This document shows, one piece after another, positions 32,208 to 42,370 of a DNA stretch of 43,382 bases (its first letter is position 1; each line of letters begins with the position of its first letter). The stretch is taken from contig NW_019091397.1 in NCBI RefSeq assembly GCF_001949145.1, positions 415,226 to 458,607 of the forward strand, written 5' to 3'. A program made the position numbers and the translations under genes. The notes under the pieces were generated by a model. That model ran no database searches, was not told where the DNA came from, and saw nothing but the letters and a program-made list of their open reading frames with translations. Origin of the DNA: Acanthaster planci (taxonomy: Eukaryota; Echinodermata; Asteroidea; Valvatida; Acanthasteridae).

Positions 32208-32867
32208 TCAGTTCGTGAAGATGATGGCCGAGACCATCAATCGGGCAATAGTGTCCTTTGATGCTGGATGAAAGGGTTTTGTCGTAACGATGAAGAGCCG
32301 GGAACTAGACTCTTCGGGATGCTTGGTCCTGGCAAGGTACCACTTGAGAGTGCAAACCGGACACCATATCTTGTCAGAGTCATCTCCCGAAAGTGAGGCT
32401 AGGTCAGAAACAAATATGTCGAGAGGCCGGAAGGTAGGCATCTGGTTTTTTGTCAAAAACTTGATGGCTGTGATAAGGCAAACCCAATGTGGCTCCCAGC
32501 GGATGTGACCTTCGGCCATTGATAGCGCATGCAGTTCGCCACCGTGTCTCGATGTAATGACTGCGAGGAGGAACACCAGTTTGATGCTGAGATGGAGGTT
32601 ACATGCATCAGAAAGCAGCTCTGAGGGAGAACCGCCAAGAATGCTTGAGATGCTTCCATGGCCCCAGGATAGAAAAAGGCGTTTGACATGGGGACACTCG
32701 ACAAACATTCCTCGACGAAGATGGTGGATGGCAGCGTTATCAGAGACCATCAATCCATCGCTGAAGTCCAAATGAACGGCTGCCAAGGCCGACCAGAAAT
32801 TGCAGATGGTGGCAATCTGGAGGCCCAAGTGGAATAGATACATGAAAAAGTCTGCAACAGAACTCAC
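32208..32867 (-). CDS. DIRS tyrosine recombinase, main ORF, copy A
   Basis: 219 codons. The N-terminal core-binding part reads SSVADFFMYLFHLGLQIATI, SALAAVHLDFSDGLMVSDNA, AAIHHLRRGMFVECPHVKRL. The catalytic part has the first Arg in ITSRHGGELHALSMAEGHIR, then FVSDLASLSGDDSDKIWCPV and CTLKWYLARTKHPEESS. These blocks and their order are what I know of DIRS-type recombinases. HxxR and Tyr lie beyond the stop, in the next entry. Upstream (33290-32868) the YR N-terminus continues in other frames, so the full protein needs at least two breaks mended. A probable dead ORF that happens to stay open. Confidence 0.75.
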   Translation of the reverse strand: MSSVADFFMYLFHLGLQIATICNFWSALAAVHLDFSDGLMVSDNAAIHHLRRGMFVECPHVKRLFLSWGHGSISSILGGSPSELLSDACNLHLSIKLVFLLAVITSRHGGELHALSMAEGHIRWEPHWVCLITAIKFLTKNQMPTFRPLDIFVSDLASLSGDDSDKIWCPVCTLKWYLARTKHPEESSSRLFIVTTKPFHPASKDTIARLMVSAIIFTN

Positions 32868-33206
32868 AGGAGCTTCGGTTGGAGAAGCATCGTGGTCGTC
32901 GCACCATCTGATAAAATGTTGTAGTCAGCTGTTTTAAATTTTGCAAGTGGACAGTCGTCAACCCTGGGCCGTCATGGATGCAGCGTCCGCAGAAAAGCCC
33001 GAAGCTCTGACGGATCACTGGACAACATCAAGCACTTAAAGTGAAGATCCCCCAGTGCTGGATGGAGGACACCCGACTTGGGTTGACGAAGAAATGTCCT
33101 CCCTGGGCGGAAGGACCAGTGGCCATTGTACCAGAAGTCTTGTTAGTCCCGGAAACCATGGTTGGCGAGGCCAGAATGGGGCGATGAGGAGTGGAGTGGA
33201 AGAGCC

Positions 33207-33335
33207 CACATGTAAATAGATGCTGATTATTCATAATAAGGAAAGAAAAGTGAGCCCTGTTATATTGTACTATTTTCAATGTAGCCATTTGTATCCCTGA
33301 AGTTGGAGGACTACGGCCATACCATTACGTGCACG
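33207..33335. repeat. Segment shared at the RT-loss junction of copies A and B
   Basis: CACATGTAAATAGATGCTGA, GTGAGCCCTGTTATATTGTA and CATTTGTATCC match 42390-42522 with scattered differences. In both copies it replaces the RT side of the element. Its own identity is unknown. Confidence 0.75.
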
Positions 33336-34565
33336 GGGATTTAAGATCATTCCGTATGCACTGCAAAACTACTAAAATTGCAGGTAAGGAGCAACCAAAG
33401 ATTGCAGACCGCTCCATAACCAAGTACGTCGAAACACTGCCACATTTCCATTCACTCGCTGGAATAGAGATCGCGAGTAAATAACATGAAATCAACAGAT
33501 ACTTGCCAAGGCCACCTTTTCGTTTTGATTACACTGGGCGCAGTCAGAAAAGGCAACCATGGCAATCCCTTAACAAAATTGAGCACGGACAGCAGACACA
33601 CTTTTGTCAGACCTCGTAACAGTTACAGTATTTAAAGTTTGGACATGCCCACTCTAGAAGAACTCACACCCGGAAGGCAACGTGGGGCATGGCCAGGCTG
33701 ATTGGGAGAATATATGAAAAGTCAGCGAATAAGGGCAGTCGAGGCGTGGGTACCGGATTAAATGGCGTGATCATCGGTCACAGCTCGAGAGGGAGGGCCC
33801 GTCTGGAGATACCGATTGACTGTTACACACCTGAATGCCTCCGATGACGAAGTTTCAGACATCGGAGCGCTCGATGGGTCTGCAGGTAGGGTGATGACAT
33901 CTACCGCAGGCATTAATGAACAGAAGACCTATGGACGAAATAAAACAGACATATCAATGCAGTGGCATATGGGCAGAGCTAAATTTGACTCATAAAAAGA
34001 ACTGGGTTAATTGGAATTTCAGGCTATTCATGGTGACGGACTGAGCACGCAGTCGGTCGCAAACGTCGAGTGTGCTCCTGGTTCTTTTCAGAACCACACA
34101 TACTCATAAGAGAGATATATATATCCATTCACATGGTGCTTCCGCAAGCCTTTCACCTAGAACCTGGTTCAGTTAAAGAATTTTTATTATTACTATTGAA
34201 TGAATTTAGCAACAGCAAATTCAATTCAAAAAATACATGAGGAAAACAGGCACCGTTGTGTATTAGACAGACCCACAGAGCTGGATGTGAAGCCGGAGAT
34301 AAAACTGGATCTGAAGCCGGAAGCGGAGCCGGCTACAAATCCGCGTAAGAATCTGGAAGGAAATGCTCACACAGGGAATCCGGATCTGGGGCAGTCGCGG
34401 GGGGGGTGGAGATTGACTCAAGGCAGCTGGCTAAGGCAGACAGCATCTCCGAGAGAGCAGACAGCCATTATCAAACCCGATGAAGAAATATCTTGCCCAG
34501 GTGCGCAATGGAATTTCTTGCATTTCGCTTCTTATGTGTGGCAATCCAGTCGTAGAACCCGAAGA
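33336..34565. other. Interior of copy A, no recognisable domain
   Basis: The region 33500-33650 resembles about 13560-13715. A 131-codon plus-strand frame (34200-34595) rich in Lys/Glu/Pro (LDVKPEIKLDLKPEAEPATN) is antisense to the element and lies over an imperfect repeat of (A)AGCCGGA/TCTG. I do not support it as a gene. Confidence 0.4.
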
Positions 34566-34943
34566 TCAGTGGCATGTCTGGAATGCAGGTTGTGATGGGT
34601 CGAAGCGCGCAGAACCACCGGAGAAGCCGGAAACGCCCTGGTCAGATAGCCCTAGCCTGTACCCAAAAGCCGCAGTGATGAGTGGCATTCTAGAACTACG
34701 GCAGTGATGCAGTTTGTAGCCCGAAAGAAGGTCGGTGAAGAGTCCACATAGGTAGGCGGCGCCTCTGAATTGGCCGCCCCAAAAAACAATAGACATTATA
34801 ACTTCCAAGTCATGCCTGAGCGAACTGCTGAGAAGTTCATCTGACAGCTGTAGTCCATGGCGTGTGACGGTCTTTGTAGCTGGCCCGGGAGTAACGGGGC
34901 CGTCCCAGTGTGTAGACTGGTGAGCTATACAGTGAATACACAT
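34566..34943 (-). CDS. Probable gag C-terminal part, copy A
   Basis: 125 codons on the minus strand, 194 bp downstream of the gag-like ORF and in the position of gag's second half. LSDELLSSSLRHDLEVIMSI and FRGAAYLCGLFTDLLSGYKL form a leucine-rich, probably helical segment. There is no recognised motif. The assignment is by position only. Confidence 0.35.
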   Translation of the reverse strand: MCIHCIAHQSTHWDGPVTPGPATKTVTRHGLQLSDELLSSSLRHDLEVIMSIVFWGGQFRGAAYLCGLFTDLLSGYKLHHCRSSRMPLITAAFGYRLGLSDQGVSGFSGGSARFDPSQPAFQTCH

Positions 34944-35136
34944 CTTCCATGGTAGACGCTAGTAGTAGGGAGACCACCAGAGGAATTCAGATCACGGGAA
35001 CTGCGGGTGAATGTCATGCCCAGAACCAGCTAACAGGTGAGTAAGTTTACTTGCCCCAATTGCAATGCCAACAGAAAGAGCCACCAAGATCTGGGACATG
35101 ATCCGGAGCCGGGTCCTACTGGGGGAACGGATCTGG

Positions 35137-35733
35137 CTAAACAACAAGGACCACTTCAGCCTCTGAAAATGTCCCCTGTGAGGTAGGAGGAACGGCAGGG
35201 AGGGGATTCAGATCAGGTGCCATCGCTGCTGGCTGAAGCTTGGAGTCTATCTTGCAGGCAAGGAAGGTGAAGGCCTCCGAGATGGACTTGAGGGTCGTCA
35301 TCCACGGGGGTGGATCATGATCGTGTGACACAGTCTTGGATGAGGAAGAAAAAGCCGAGGAAGATGATTTGGCCTTGCACTTCTTAGTTTTTACTGGTGC
35401 GGGGAAGTTGGAGGCCGGGACAGGGGCCATTGTCCGAGGCAACGGGAAGCTGGGCGGCATGCTGAATTGCTGACTCGCCCGTGGCAGAAGCGGTGGAGTG
35501 TGGCAAGCCCACTGTGGAACCCGTTGCCTGCTTGGAGGGAGTTGACTGGCCCGACTTTCGAGCGGGTGCCGCTCAGTGAGCAGGAGCTGGTGAAGGGCCC
35601 GAGGCAGACGGCGGATCATCGCCCCAAGGGGCCCCACTGAGCCATCAGTCGGTAGGGTCGTCCAGGGAAACGGTAGGTAGCGATGCCCAGAACCTGTGGC
35701 ATGGAGAAGGAATGGCTCATTACTCCCTGACAA
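35137..35733 (-). CDS. gag-like ORF (DIRS ORF1), copy A
   Basis: 198 codons. The N-terminal half is Pro/Arg/Gln-rich. The middle is a Lys stretch followed by a serine tract (VKTKKCKAKSSSSAFSSSSK), then HDHDPPPWMTTLKSISEAFT with a hydrophobic stretch. A basic plus serine-rich block followed by PPxW is common in DIRS gag proteins. It is the first ORF after the 5' terminal repeat in the element's orientation, as ORF1 should be. The exact start is uncertain because another frame overlaps upstream (35616-35798). Confidence 0.5.
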   Translation of the reverse strand: MSGSNEPFLLHATGSGHRYLPFPWTTLPTDGSVGPLGAMIRRLPRALHQLLLTERHPLESRASQLPPSRQRVPQWACHTPPLLPRASQQFSMPPSFPLPRTMAPVPASNFPAPVKTKKCKAKSSSSAFSSSSKTVSHDHDPPPWMTTLKSISEAFTFLACKIDSKLQPAAMAPDLNPLPAVPPTSQGTFSEAEVVLVV

Positions 35734-36050
35734 TCATGATCAATGGCATTGTTGCAGCACAGCATGCTCAACCTGATCAGTAGGCGTAGAGTGGGCATCG
35801 ATGACCAAGGGCAGTGTAGTAGTCCAGCACACTCGGCCCGGTGGGTAGGTGGGTGGAGTAGTCATCAGTGTTCAAGGGCATTGTTACGGTACCGCTCACT
35901 CAGCCCGATTAATCCTGGTAGTGGTCATTAGTGATCTAGGCATGTTGCGGCATAGCACGTGCAACCCGATCTTGTCAATAAAGGTCCAAGGCATGTTGCA
36001 GTATATCACGCTCAACCCCGGCCTATTCAATCCACTGGGTCTCTCCTCGT
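35725..36050. repeat. Degenerate minisatellite, about 62-64-bp unit, five copies
   Basis: Repeated motif: (T)CATxxxTGxTCAAGGGCAT, TGTTGCxGxAxAGCAC, then GCTCAACCCGATCxxxxA. Copies start near 35725, 35788, 35852, 35914 and 35978. They lie between the 5' terminal repeat of DIRS copy A and its gag ORF, that is, in the leader of the element. Confidence 0.7.
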
Positions 36051-36439
36051 CGAGGCCGCTAATCGAATAATCGAATAACGCAAACTCGCACCACAAAGGA
36101 GCGGGGAAGCCTACCAAGCCCAGCTTGGCAGCAAGACCTGTATGGCATTGGGCCATTATTATTCAAATGCACACACCACATAGAGAACAAAGGGCTTCCC
36201 GGCCCTGGTCAATGGCCATACCCAACACAACACATCACAGTAGGTCACACCCAAACCTGTATATGATGCACAGAAAAAAGGGGCAGAAAAGAACCGCAAA
36301 AAAACAGCAAGCCAAGAACGAAATATGACAATAAGCACTCTTACCAATAAATAAGAAATCACTCTTTATTTTGTATTACAGGAATCAAGTCAATTCACAA
36401 ACGCGAAAGGTACAGAACTTCGAAAACATCCGTAAATGA

Positions 36440-36600
36440 AAGACACTGATAAAAGGACGAACATGATGGAGGGACCGCAGTGTATTGTGGAGGGTCAAGG
36501 GGCTGCATGCATAATCAAGTCTTTCAGTGAATTGTAATAGGCACATGGGAAATTTGCATATGTAGGCTGGGCAGGAGAATGTGAACGTAGGAGACAGGCT
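36440..36600 (-). repeat. 5' inverted terminal repeat of DIRS copy A
   Basis: The reverse complement matches 31560-31690 and 40150-40260 (AGCCTACATATGCAAATTTC, CCATGTGCCTATTACAATTC, GACTTGATTATGCATGCAGC, CCTCCACAATACACTGC, ATGTTCGTCCTTTT). Its orientation is opposite to the 3' copy. Confidence 0.8.
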
Positions 36601-36777
36601 ATTTTCCTGTTTCCAATACTTATGCGCTTTGCGAAGACAGACAATGAAGCATCATAATGCACTAGGATAAAGAAGACCCCAAATTAGAGAAAAATGAGCC
36701 AGGACACATAGACTTATAAAGAAATTAAATATTCAACATCCAGCTGCAAGCCGAAACAGCAAAAAAAAAACAACAAC

Positions 36778-36798
36778 AGCTGTTTCACTGAAACAGCT
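36778..36798. other. Near-perfect palindrome, 10-bp arms
   Basis: AGCTGTTTCA, one C, TGAAACAGCT. Preceded by a run of ten A and by CCGAAACAGC at 36751. Role unknown. Confidence 0.8.
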
Positions 36799-36949
36799 AA
36801 TTAAAGAGCAACAATTTTATCCTTCTCAAGAGTCAGAACAATAAACAAGGTGATCGAGGAATAACACCGAAACACGTGTTAACGAAGGAAAAAAATCCAA
36901 AAAATTCGGACCCAGAACAACACATTCCGGCTCTAAGAACAAGAGGATT

Positions 36950-37090
36950 AAAAAGTGCCGACGCCTTCGTGGGGGGGTGAGTGGGGGCACACTATAGGTG
37001 ATCAAGAATTTAGCAAATGGAAGTAATGGACTAGGAAATAATGCATGGGTATTGGTAATCTGCATACGTTGCAGGCAGTTGACTGCTTTT
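36950..37090 (-). repeat. Orphan DIRS terminal fragment of the copy C subfamily
   Basis: The reverse complement contains CAACTGCCTGCAACGTATGC, AGATTACCAATACCCATGCA, TTATTTCCTAGTCCATTACT and GCTAAATTCTTGATCACC. These match the termini of copy C at 9680-9725 and 5690-5760. It could be the end of element D or a leftover of a separate insertion. Confidence 0.65.
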
Positions 37091-37552
37091 CTCAAGGTGG
37101 CAATATCTCCCCAAAACAAAATTGATACTCCAGTTTGAAGAACATTATTTGTTTACGGTCAGCTATTTTGTTGACAAATGGAGATGCAAACAATAGTAAC
37201 AAGGAAGAAATTGGCAAAGTAAGAGTGGTACTATTAAAGCAAGAGAGACATTGTTGTACAACCATGGTGTCAGTGTGTGTTTGTATAGGCCTTTTCTGCC
37301 GACTTGACAATGACAGTCAGTAAAGTTGAACCTGATCCAACTCTCCTGTCTACGTTCATGTTTGTGCTAGTCATAACAAAGTGTTTCCATACAATTGCAT
37401 ATCCACAGAAACTGACCAGCAATGCTGTCTGCATCTCTTTGCATTGATATGGAAACCAGGCTTATGAGTGTCTGTCATTAATTCTCTCACATCTCACTAA
37501 AGTACACTATAGCAAGAATCCATACAAACTATCGTCAATGATGCATACTCAC

Positions 37553-37629
37553 TGGGCTGCTGCAAGGATGGTCTTGATAGCATCTGCACTGAACAAAACA
37601 AGAAGGGGGTGCCTTTCTTCTGGTTTGCC
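37553..37629 (-). CDS. Candidate internal host exon, minus strand
   Basis: On the minus strand a pyrimidine tract (TTGCTTTCTTTTCTGAAACT) ends ATAG at 37630. Then 77 nt are open, starting GKPEERHPLLVLFSADAIKT and continuing ILAAA, ending CCCA|GTGAGTATG, a near-consensus donor (GT at 37552-37551). All three frames are open over this short length. The one given has the most protein-like composition. I do not recognise the protein, and no partner exon was found. If real, the flanking AT-rich sequence to 38.9 kb would be intron. Confidence 0.4.
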
Positions 37630-37631
37630 CT

Positions 37632-38929
37632 ATAGTTTCAGAAAAGAAAGCAACTATGAGTAAAAGGAAACATGTATAAACTACCAATACAAATGGCAGG
37701 TTCTTAAATTTCTGAGAACAGTAGAAGGGTAATTACAGAAATAAGGGGCCCAAAAGTGTGACTTTTTGTGTCCCTGTTACATCTCACCTTGGAAATATCA
37801 CCGGAATTGATTTCAAACCATTACTATTTGTTTGGCAGGTAATTTGCATTAATTCATCACTTTTTGAAATTAGAAAATTTGTTCTGAACTTACAAAATTA
37901 TATGTCGGATCACAAAAAATCGACCCTTAATTTCTGGAATTATCCAGAATCAAAGTAATAGACCGATTGCGCCCACTCAGTCAAGTGACCTACAGTGAGT
38001 ATCAAATATCAACAACAGTGTTTCATAAGTATCATTTATCAAAAATAGGTAACATACTCAGACTGCAGATGTGCCGGGTACTATACCATATTGTTTGTAC
38101 ACAATGCTCAAAACACACGTTGCTGTGGGGTTGATACTATTCTATTACTTCTGGGTAAATTCACTCATTACATGTACAGTTTTATTCTGAAGACTTACTA
38201 ATTTACTCAAGAAAATCAGCAAGAAATACACCAAAGTGTACAGAAAATACAACAATAAGAAATATACAAAATGCAAGAGAAAAATCATGACAACAAATCC
38301 TGTATCAGTATGTTTGGTCAAGCACTAGTTGTTGGGACCACATACATGTACTTGTCAAGCAATTTTGGAAACTGTCCCAACAAATCACTCCCAAATTTCC
38401 TGACAAAATAAACTGTCCTCTCAATATGGAGTTAGCCAGGGAACATACAACAAACAGTCACTTCTGTATTTTGGGGGATTACACTCATGTTGAAATACAC
38501 AAGTAGATATCACATCAAAACTTTATAGGGGATAAATTTCTGTCCGCACAATTCAATCCCAATGTTCCAAACAAAAGAAATTATCCCCTCAATTTTGTGA
38601 AGGCCTAGACACGTCCCACAGCCACAGGTTTACATGTATGATGTAAATCCTTAAAAATGCTAAATTCTTAAAGCGTGTGATTTTTACTTTACAAATGAAA
38701 TAAAACTCAAAGCAATGCCATAAACATTATTGGAACAAACTAGACTCCTTACCATTTCAGAGTTTTCAATAAATAAATTTGGGGAATATGATCCTAAATA
38801 CTCATCTCATGAATAAGCATAATGAAAATAAAAGACTACACAAACAGCAACAGAGAAAATGTGACCGTACCCAAATTAGCTATTTGTAGTTGTATTTGGA
38901 TATATTAGAAGAACCAGTAAAAGGTTAAA
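37632..38929. other. No gene recognised, AT-rich
   Basis: Low coding signal on both strands and no repeat shared with other parts of the window that I could see. This is one of the few stretches that may be ordinary intronic or intergenic host DNA. Confidence 0.4.
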
Positions 38930-40080
38930 TTCAGTCAAATCTAAAAAAAATGATTGCTCAGTATTCATTTGAAGAATTAGTCTGGGGCACCCAAATGTCC
39001 AAAGTGATCTGGAACCATTTCTGAGCAAAATCCACCAGCAGTCCCACACTGGGCCCTGAATTTCTGGAATACTCAGCATAATTGGATCATAGTTATTGAA
39101 CCTTTAGGACTCCCGAACACCCTGGGTTTAGCTAGAGCATTTTGATTTGAAAGGCCCTGTTCTGACAGAGGAGGCAGGATGACAGTGGGTGGCAGAACTT
39201 GGCAAAGTTCCAGAGAAGGAAGCTTGCGACTGCTGGGCATGGGAAGATTGTGGCCGTCAAAAGGAATCCCAGTTATCTAAAGATTTACAGGACCAAAACT
39301 GGCTGGATGAAGGTCCACTTGTGGAATAGTTTAATAAACTACATCTTGGGGCATTTAGCTTCCTGAAGCATACAAGTATTTTCCCTGAATTTATCTACAA
39401 ACAGGTCACTCCCTGATAAGGGCAGGTCCACCATACGTTTCCTGGAACTATCGGATGGCCAGAAAAGGTTTTCCAAGACCAAACTATGCTGCAAAGAAGT
39501 GACTAAGACTGACCCAAGAGAACTCATGTAGGCAAGTAGCCAGACAGTCAGAAGTAGCCAGTAGCCAGACAATCAAAAAATTGAAACACAAAAAGGAAGA
39601 AGGCTCAGGTATCAGAAAGCAGGATGGAGAAATTGGAAACCCTTGCCCCATGACGCATGTAGGAGTACAGCTTCTAAAGGGCAAAACACAGGTCTTTTGT
39701 GCACTTGTCAGGAAAAATTTTCTTTTGAAATGAAAGGTGCGAGTGCAGCCTGTTTTTAACCTTGGCTACAAGAGAAGGCACCAACAAATAGCATGCAGTC
39801 TTTAGAAGTTGCCTGGGGGAGGAACAGCTGTAGAAGAGGGACACTGGGTATGGATTTCTTCTGAACTTTTGAGAATACAACCTTGATAATGCCTGGATTG
39901 AACTCATCAAAAGTAATAGAACATTTAGGTTGAGAGGCAGAGGAGGCTGAGGCCCTGCAAAATGATGAATGTGGTAATTGTTTTGGGATGGAGGAGGAAA
40001 CTGTATAAATCACAGGTATGACCAAGTTACCTCTGTGTAGCAGAGAAGTGTTGTCCACCTCAAAGGAATTATCTTTATAG
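38930..40080 (-). pseudogene. Decayed gag and RT start of a YR-type element (copy D)
   Basis: The minus strand at about 39055-38960 reads PSVGLLVDFAQKWFQITLDI and WVPQTNS, which matches the start of DIRS/Ngaro RTs (VGGRLxxFxxxWxxITxDxWVL). Upstream, 40058-39339 gives gag-like stretches in several frames, including LENLFWPSDSSRKRMVDLPL followed by SGSDLFVDKFRE. That resembles an ORF1 motif of the DLPFxGxxLFGxxL type as I recall it. The remainder of RT is missing. The element abuts DIRS copy B but carries gag rather than YR at that side, so it is a separate insertion. Confidence 0.5.
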
Positions 40081-40095
40081 TCCCAACAAAATCCT

Positions 40096-40430
40096 CCCCC
40101 GTGTGGAGTGGGTCGGGTCTCCTAGTGATACTAACCCCTACCCAGCCTACATATGCAAATTTCACATGTTCCTATTACAATTCACTAAAAAGACTTGATT
40201 GTGCATGCTGCCCCTTGACCCTCCACAATGCACTGCAATCCCGCCTCCCTGTTCGTCCTTTTTGAAGCGGAGAAAACCCCCAGAGCCAAAGTGGGGAAGG
40301 ACGGGCGGGAGCGGCTGGGCAGGGTAAGTATCACTAGGAGACCCGATCCACACTAATGTGGGGAAGGAGTCTCCTGCATTCACAAATCCCTGCTCAGCCT
40401 ACATATGCAGAGTGGCACCGTACTCTGGAG
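40096..40430. repeat. 3' terminal module of DIRS copy B with long inverted pair
   Basis: GTGGGTCGGGTCTCCTAGTG (from 40109) pairs with the sequence ending at 40352, which begins GTATCACTAGGAGACCCGAT; one mismatch in 24. The loop is about 196 nt and holds the 125-bp block shared with copy A's two termini. A nested hairpin lies at 40336-40375: AGGAGAC / GTCTCCT arms enclosing CCACA-CTAA-TGTGG. Confidence 0.75.
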
Positions 40431-40519
40431 GTGGGTCGGCGACGGGAGTGTAGTTACTAAAAGGACATAGTCAGGCGTCGCTCAAGTGAGCACTCACCAG
40501 AAGAAAGAAATCTCGATGA

Positions 40520-41560
40520 TGAAGTATTCACCGCCCAGCCGGGACAGTGCTGGGCATTGTCAGGACCGTCGAGTGCAAGGTCACTGTCCCAAGGGCCCAT
40601 CCCTCAGATAGCACTCGGTGAAGGTGAAGGGGGATCTCCAGCAAGCCGCCTGGCAGATTTCTGCCAGAGGAACTCCTCTGAAGTATGACCAGGATGCGGA
40701 AGTGGCCGAACATCGAGGGCCCTGACGCGAGATAGGGTCGTCTTGTCATGTTGTACCGGCCAGTCTCGGTTCATGAAAATGATGGCCGAGACAATCCATC
40801 GGGCAATAGCGTCCTTTGATGCTGGATGAAAGGGTTTTGTTGTAATGATGAAGAGCCGGGAACTAGACTCTTGGGGACGCTTGGTCCTGGCAAGGTACCA
40901 CTTGAGAGTGCGAACTGGACACCATATCTTGTCAGAGTCATCTCCCGAAAGTGAGGCTAGGTCAGAAATGAATATGTTGAGAGTTCGGAAGGTAGGTGTC
41001 TGGTTTTTTATCAAAAACTCAATGGCTGGGATAAGGTAAACCCCATGCGGCTCAGGCAGATGTGACCTTCGGCAACCAATAGAGCATGCAGTTCGCTATT
41101 GCATCTCAATATAACCACAAGGAGGAACACCAGTTTGAAGCCGAGATGGAGATCAGATGTGTAAGAAAGTGGCTTACAGGGGGGTCCGGGAAGAATGCGT
41201 AAGAAACTTCAAGGGTCCCAGGATAGAACGAGGCATTTGACACGAGGACACTCGACAAACATTCCTAGAGGAAGATGATGGATGGCAGCATTATCAGAGA
41301 CCATCAATACATTGCTGAAGCCCAAATAAACAGCTGCTAAGGCAATTGCAGTTGGTGGCAATCTGGAGGCCCAAGTGGAACAGATACATTAAAAAGTCTG
41401 CGACGGAACTCACAGGAGCTTCGGTTGGAGAAACATCGTGGTCAATACATAATCTAGTTAAATGTTGTAGTCGGCTGTTGTAAACTTCGCAAGTGGACAG
41501 TTGTCGACCCCGGGATGCCATGGATGCAGCATCTGCAGAAAGGCCAGACGCTCTGAAGGA
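40520..41560 (-). pseudogene. DIRS tyrosine recombinase, copy B
   Basis: The N-terminal part (about 41550-41340) reads RGRQLSTCEVYNSRLQHLTR, CIDHDVSPTEAPVSSVADFL and MYLFHLGLQIATN. Then come frame changes over 41340-41020. An open block at 41014-40604 gives FISDLASLSGDDSDKIWCPV, RTLKWYLARTKRPQESS and LSRVRALDVRPLP. The HxxR His is again Leu (LDVR), but Arg is kept, unlike A. The Tyr region is in another frame near 40620. Confidence 0.7.
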
Positions 41561-41661
41561 TTGTTGGACAACATCCAGCACGTCAAGTGAAGGTGCTGGA
41601 TGGAGGACCCCCCACTTGGGTTGACAAAAATGTCCTCCATGGACGAAAGGACCAATGGCCA

Positions 41662-42370
41662 TCATACCAGGAGTCTTGTCAGTCTCAGAAACCATGGTTG
41701 GTGAGGCCAGAATGGGGCAATGAGGAGGACCTGACATGGCTCCTGTTCTATCTTGGACAGGACGCATGGGATATTAAGAAGGCATACGCCAGAAGGCTCG
41801 GCAAACTGTAGGGTGCCTGTCACCCAAGCCCGTTGGTGAGGGAACCTCGAGCAGAACTTCGGGAGTTGGATTTTGTCAGTTGAAGCGAAGAGGTTGATAT
41901 GGGGATGCTCAATCTCTGCGAAGATATGGCTGACCACATTCGGGTGAAGATTCCACCCTGTTGATCGGACGGAGAGTGTGACTGCTATGCTGTTGCTGGT
42001 TCCCGCTATGTGGACAACTTGGTAATTCATCCACATGAAGAGCTGCCACACAAGGGCGCAACGTTGAGGGGAGTGAGTACCACCCTGGCAGTTGATGTAC
42101 CTCACTGCTGTGGAGTTGTCGCTCTGGACTTGGACGGAATGACCCACTAGGTGTTATCGGAAGCAGTGAACAGCATTAAACACCGCTTGGAGCTGTAACC
42201 TGTTAATGTGTTCTCCTTGAGAGGCAGTATCCCAGACCCCAGAAGCATGGAGTGGAGGAAGAAAGGCCCCATCTGAACAACGACACATCCGTCGTCACAG
42301 TCGCATCCGGAGCCAGAGGTACAAAGGAGAGGCCAACCAAGGGTGATCGGTGATGGTCCACCACCGGAAG
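41662..42370 (-). pseudogene. DIRS RNase H domain and linker, copy B
   Basis: Order on the minus strand: APDATVTTDVSLFRWG (first Asp), HINRLQLQAVFNAVHCFR then a stop, HSVQVQSDNSTAVRYINCQG, IAGTSNSIAVTLS (in place of IPGxxNxxADxxS), INLFASTDKIQLPKFCSRFP, IEQEPCQVLLIAPFWPHQPW. This is a well-preserved DIRS/Ngaro-type RNase H plus the conserved linker leading to YR. The 161-codon open part is 42147-41662. The loss of AD (AV here) in the last motif removes a presumed metal-binding Asp. Confidence 0.8.

Larger units (their letters stand above)
31528..36580 (-). mobile_element. DIRS-like element copy A, RT-less, with inverted terminal repeats
   Basis: The sequence at about 31560-31690 on the plus strand (CCCAGCCTACATATGCAAAT, TTCCCATGTTCCTATTACAA, GACTTGATTATGCATGC, CCTCCACAATGCACTGC) recurs inverted at 36440-36575. 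This gives termini of about 125 bp bracketing a gag-like ORF (35.1-35.7 kb) and a YR ORF (32.2-33.0 kb) on the minus strand. RT and RNase H are absent. Between 33.2 and 34.5 kb there is unrelated sequence, whose first 130 bp (33207-33335) are also found in copy B at 42390-42522. The arrangement is a non-autonomous DIRS derivative. Confidence 0.7.

Noticed and set aside
34200-34595. 131-codon plus-strand frame rich in Lys, Glu and Pro
   Set aside because: Antisense to DIRS copy A and built over an imperfect short repeat. No homologous frame elsewhere in the window.
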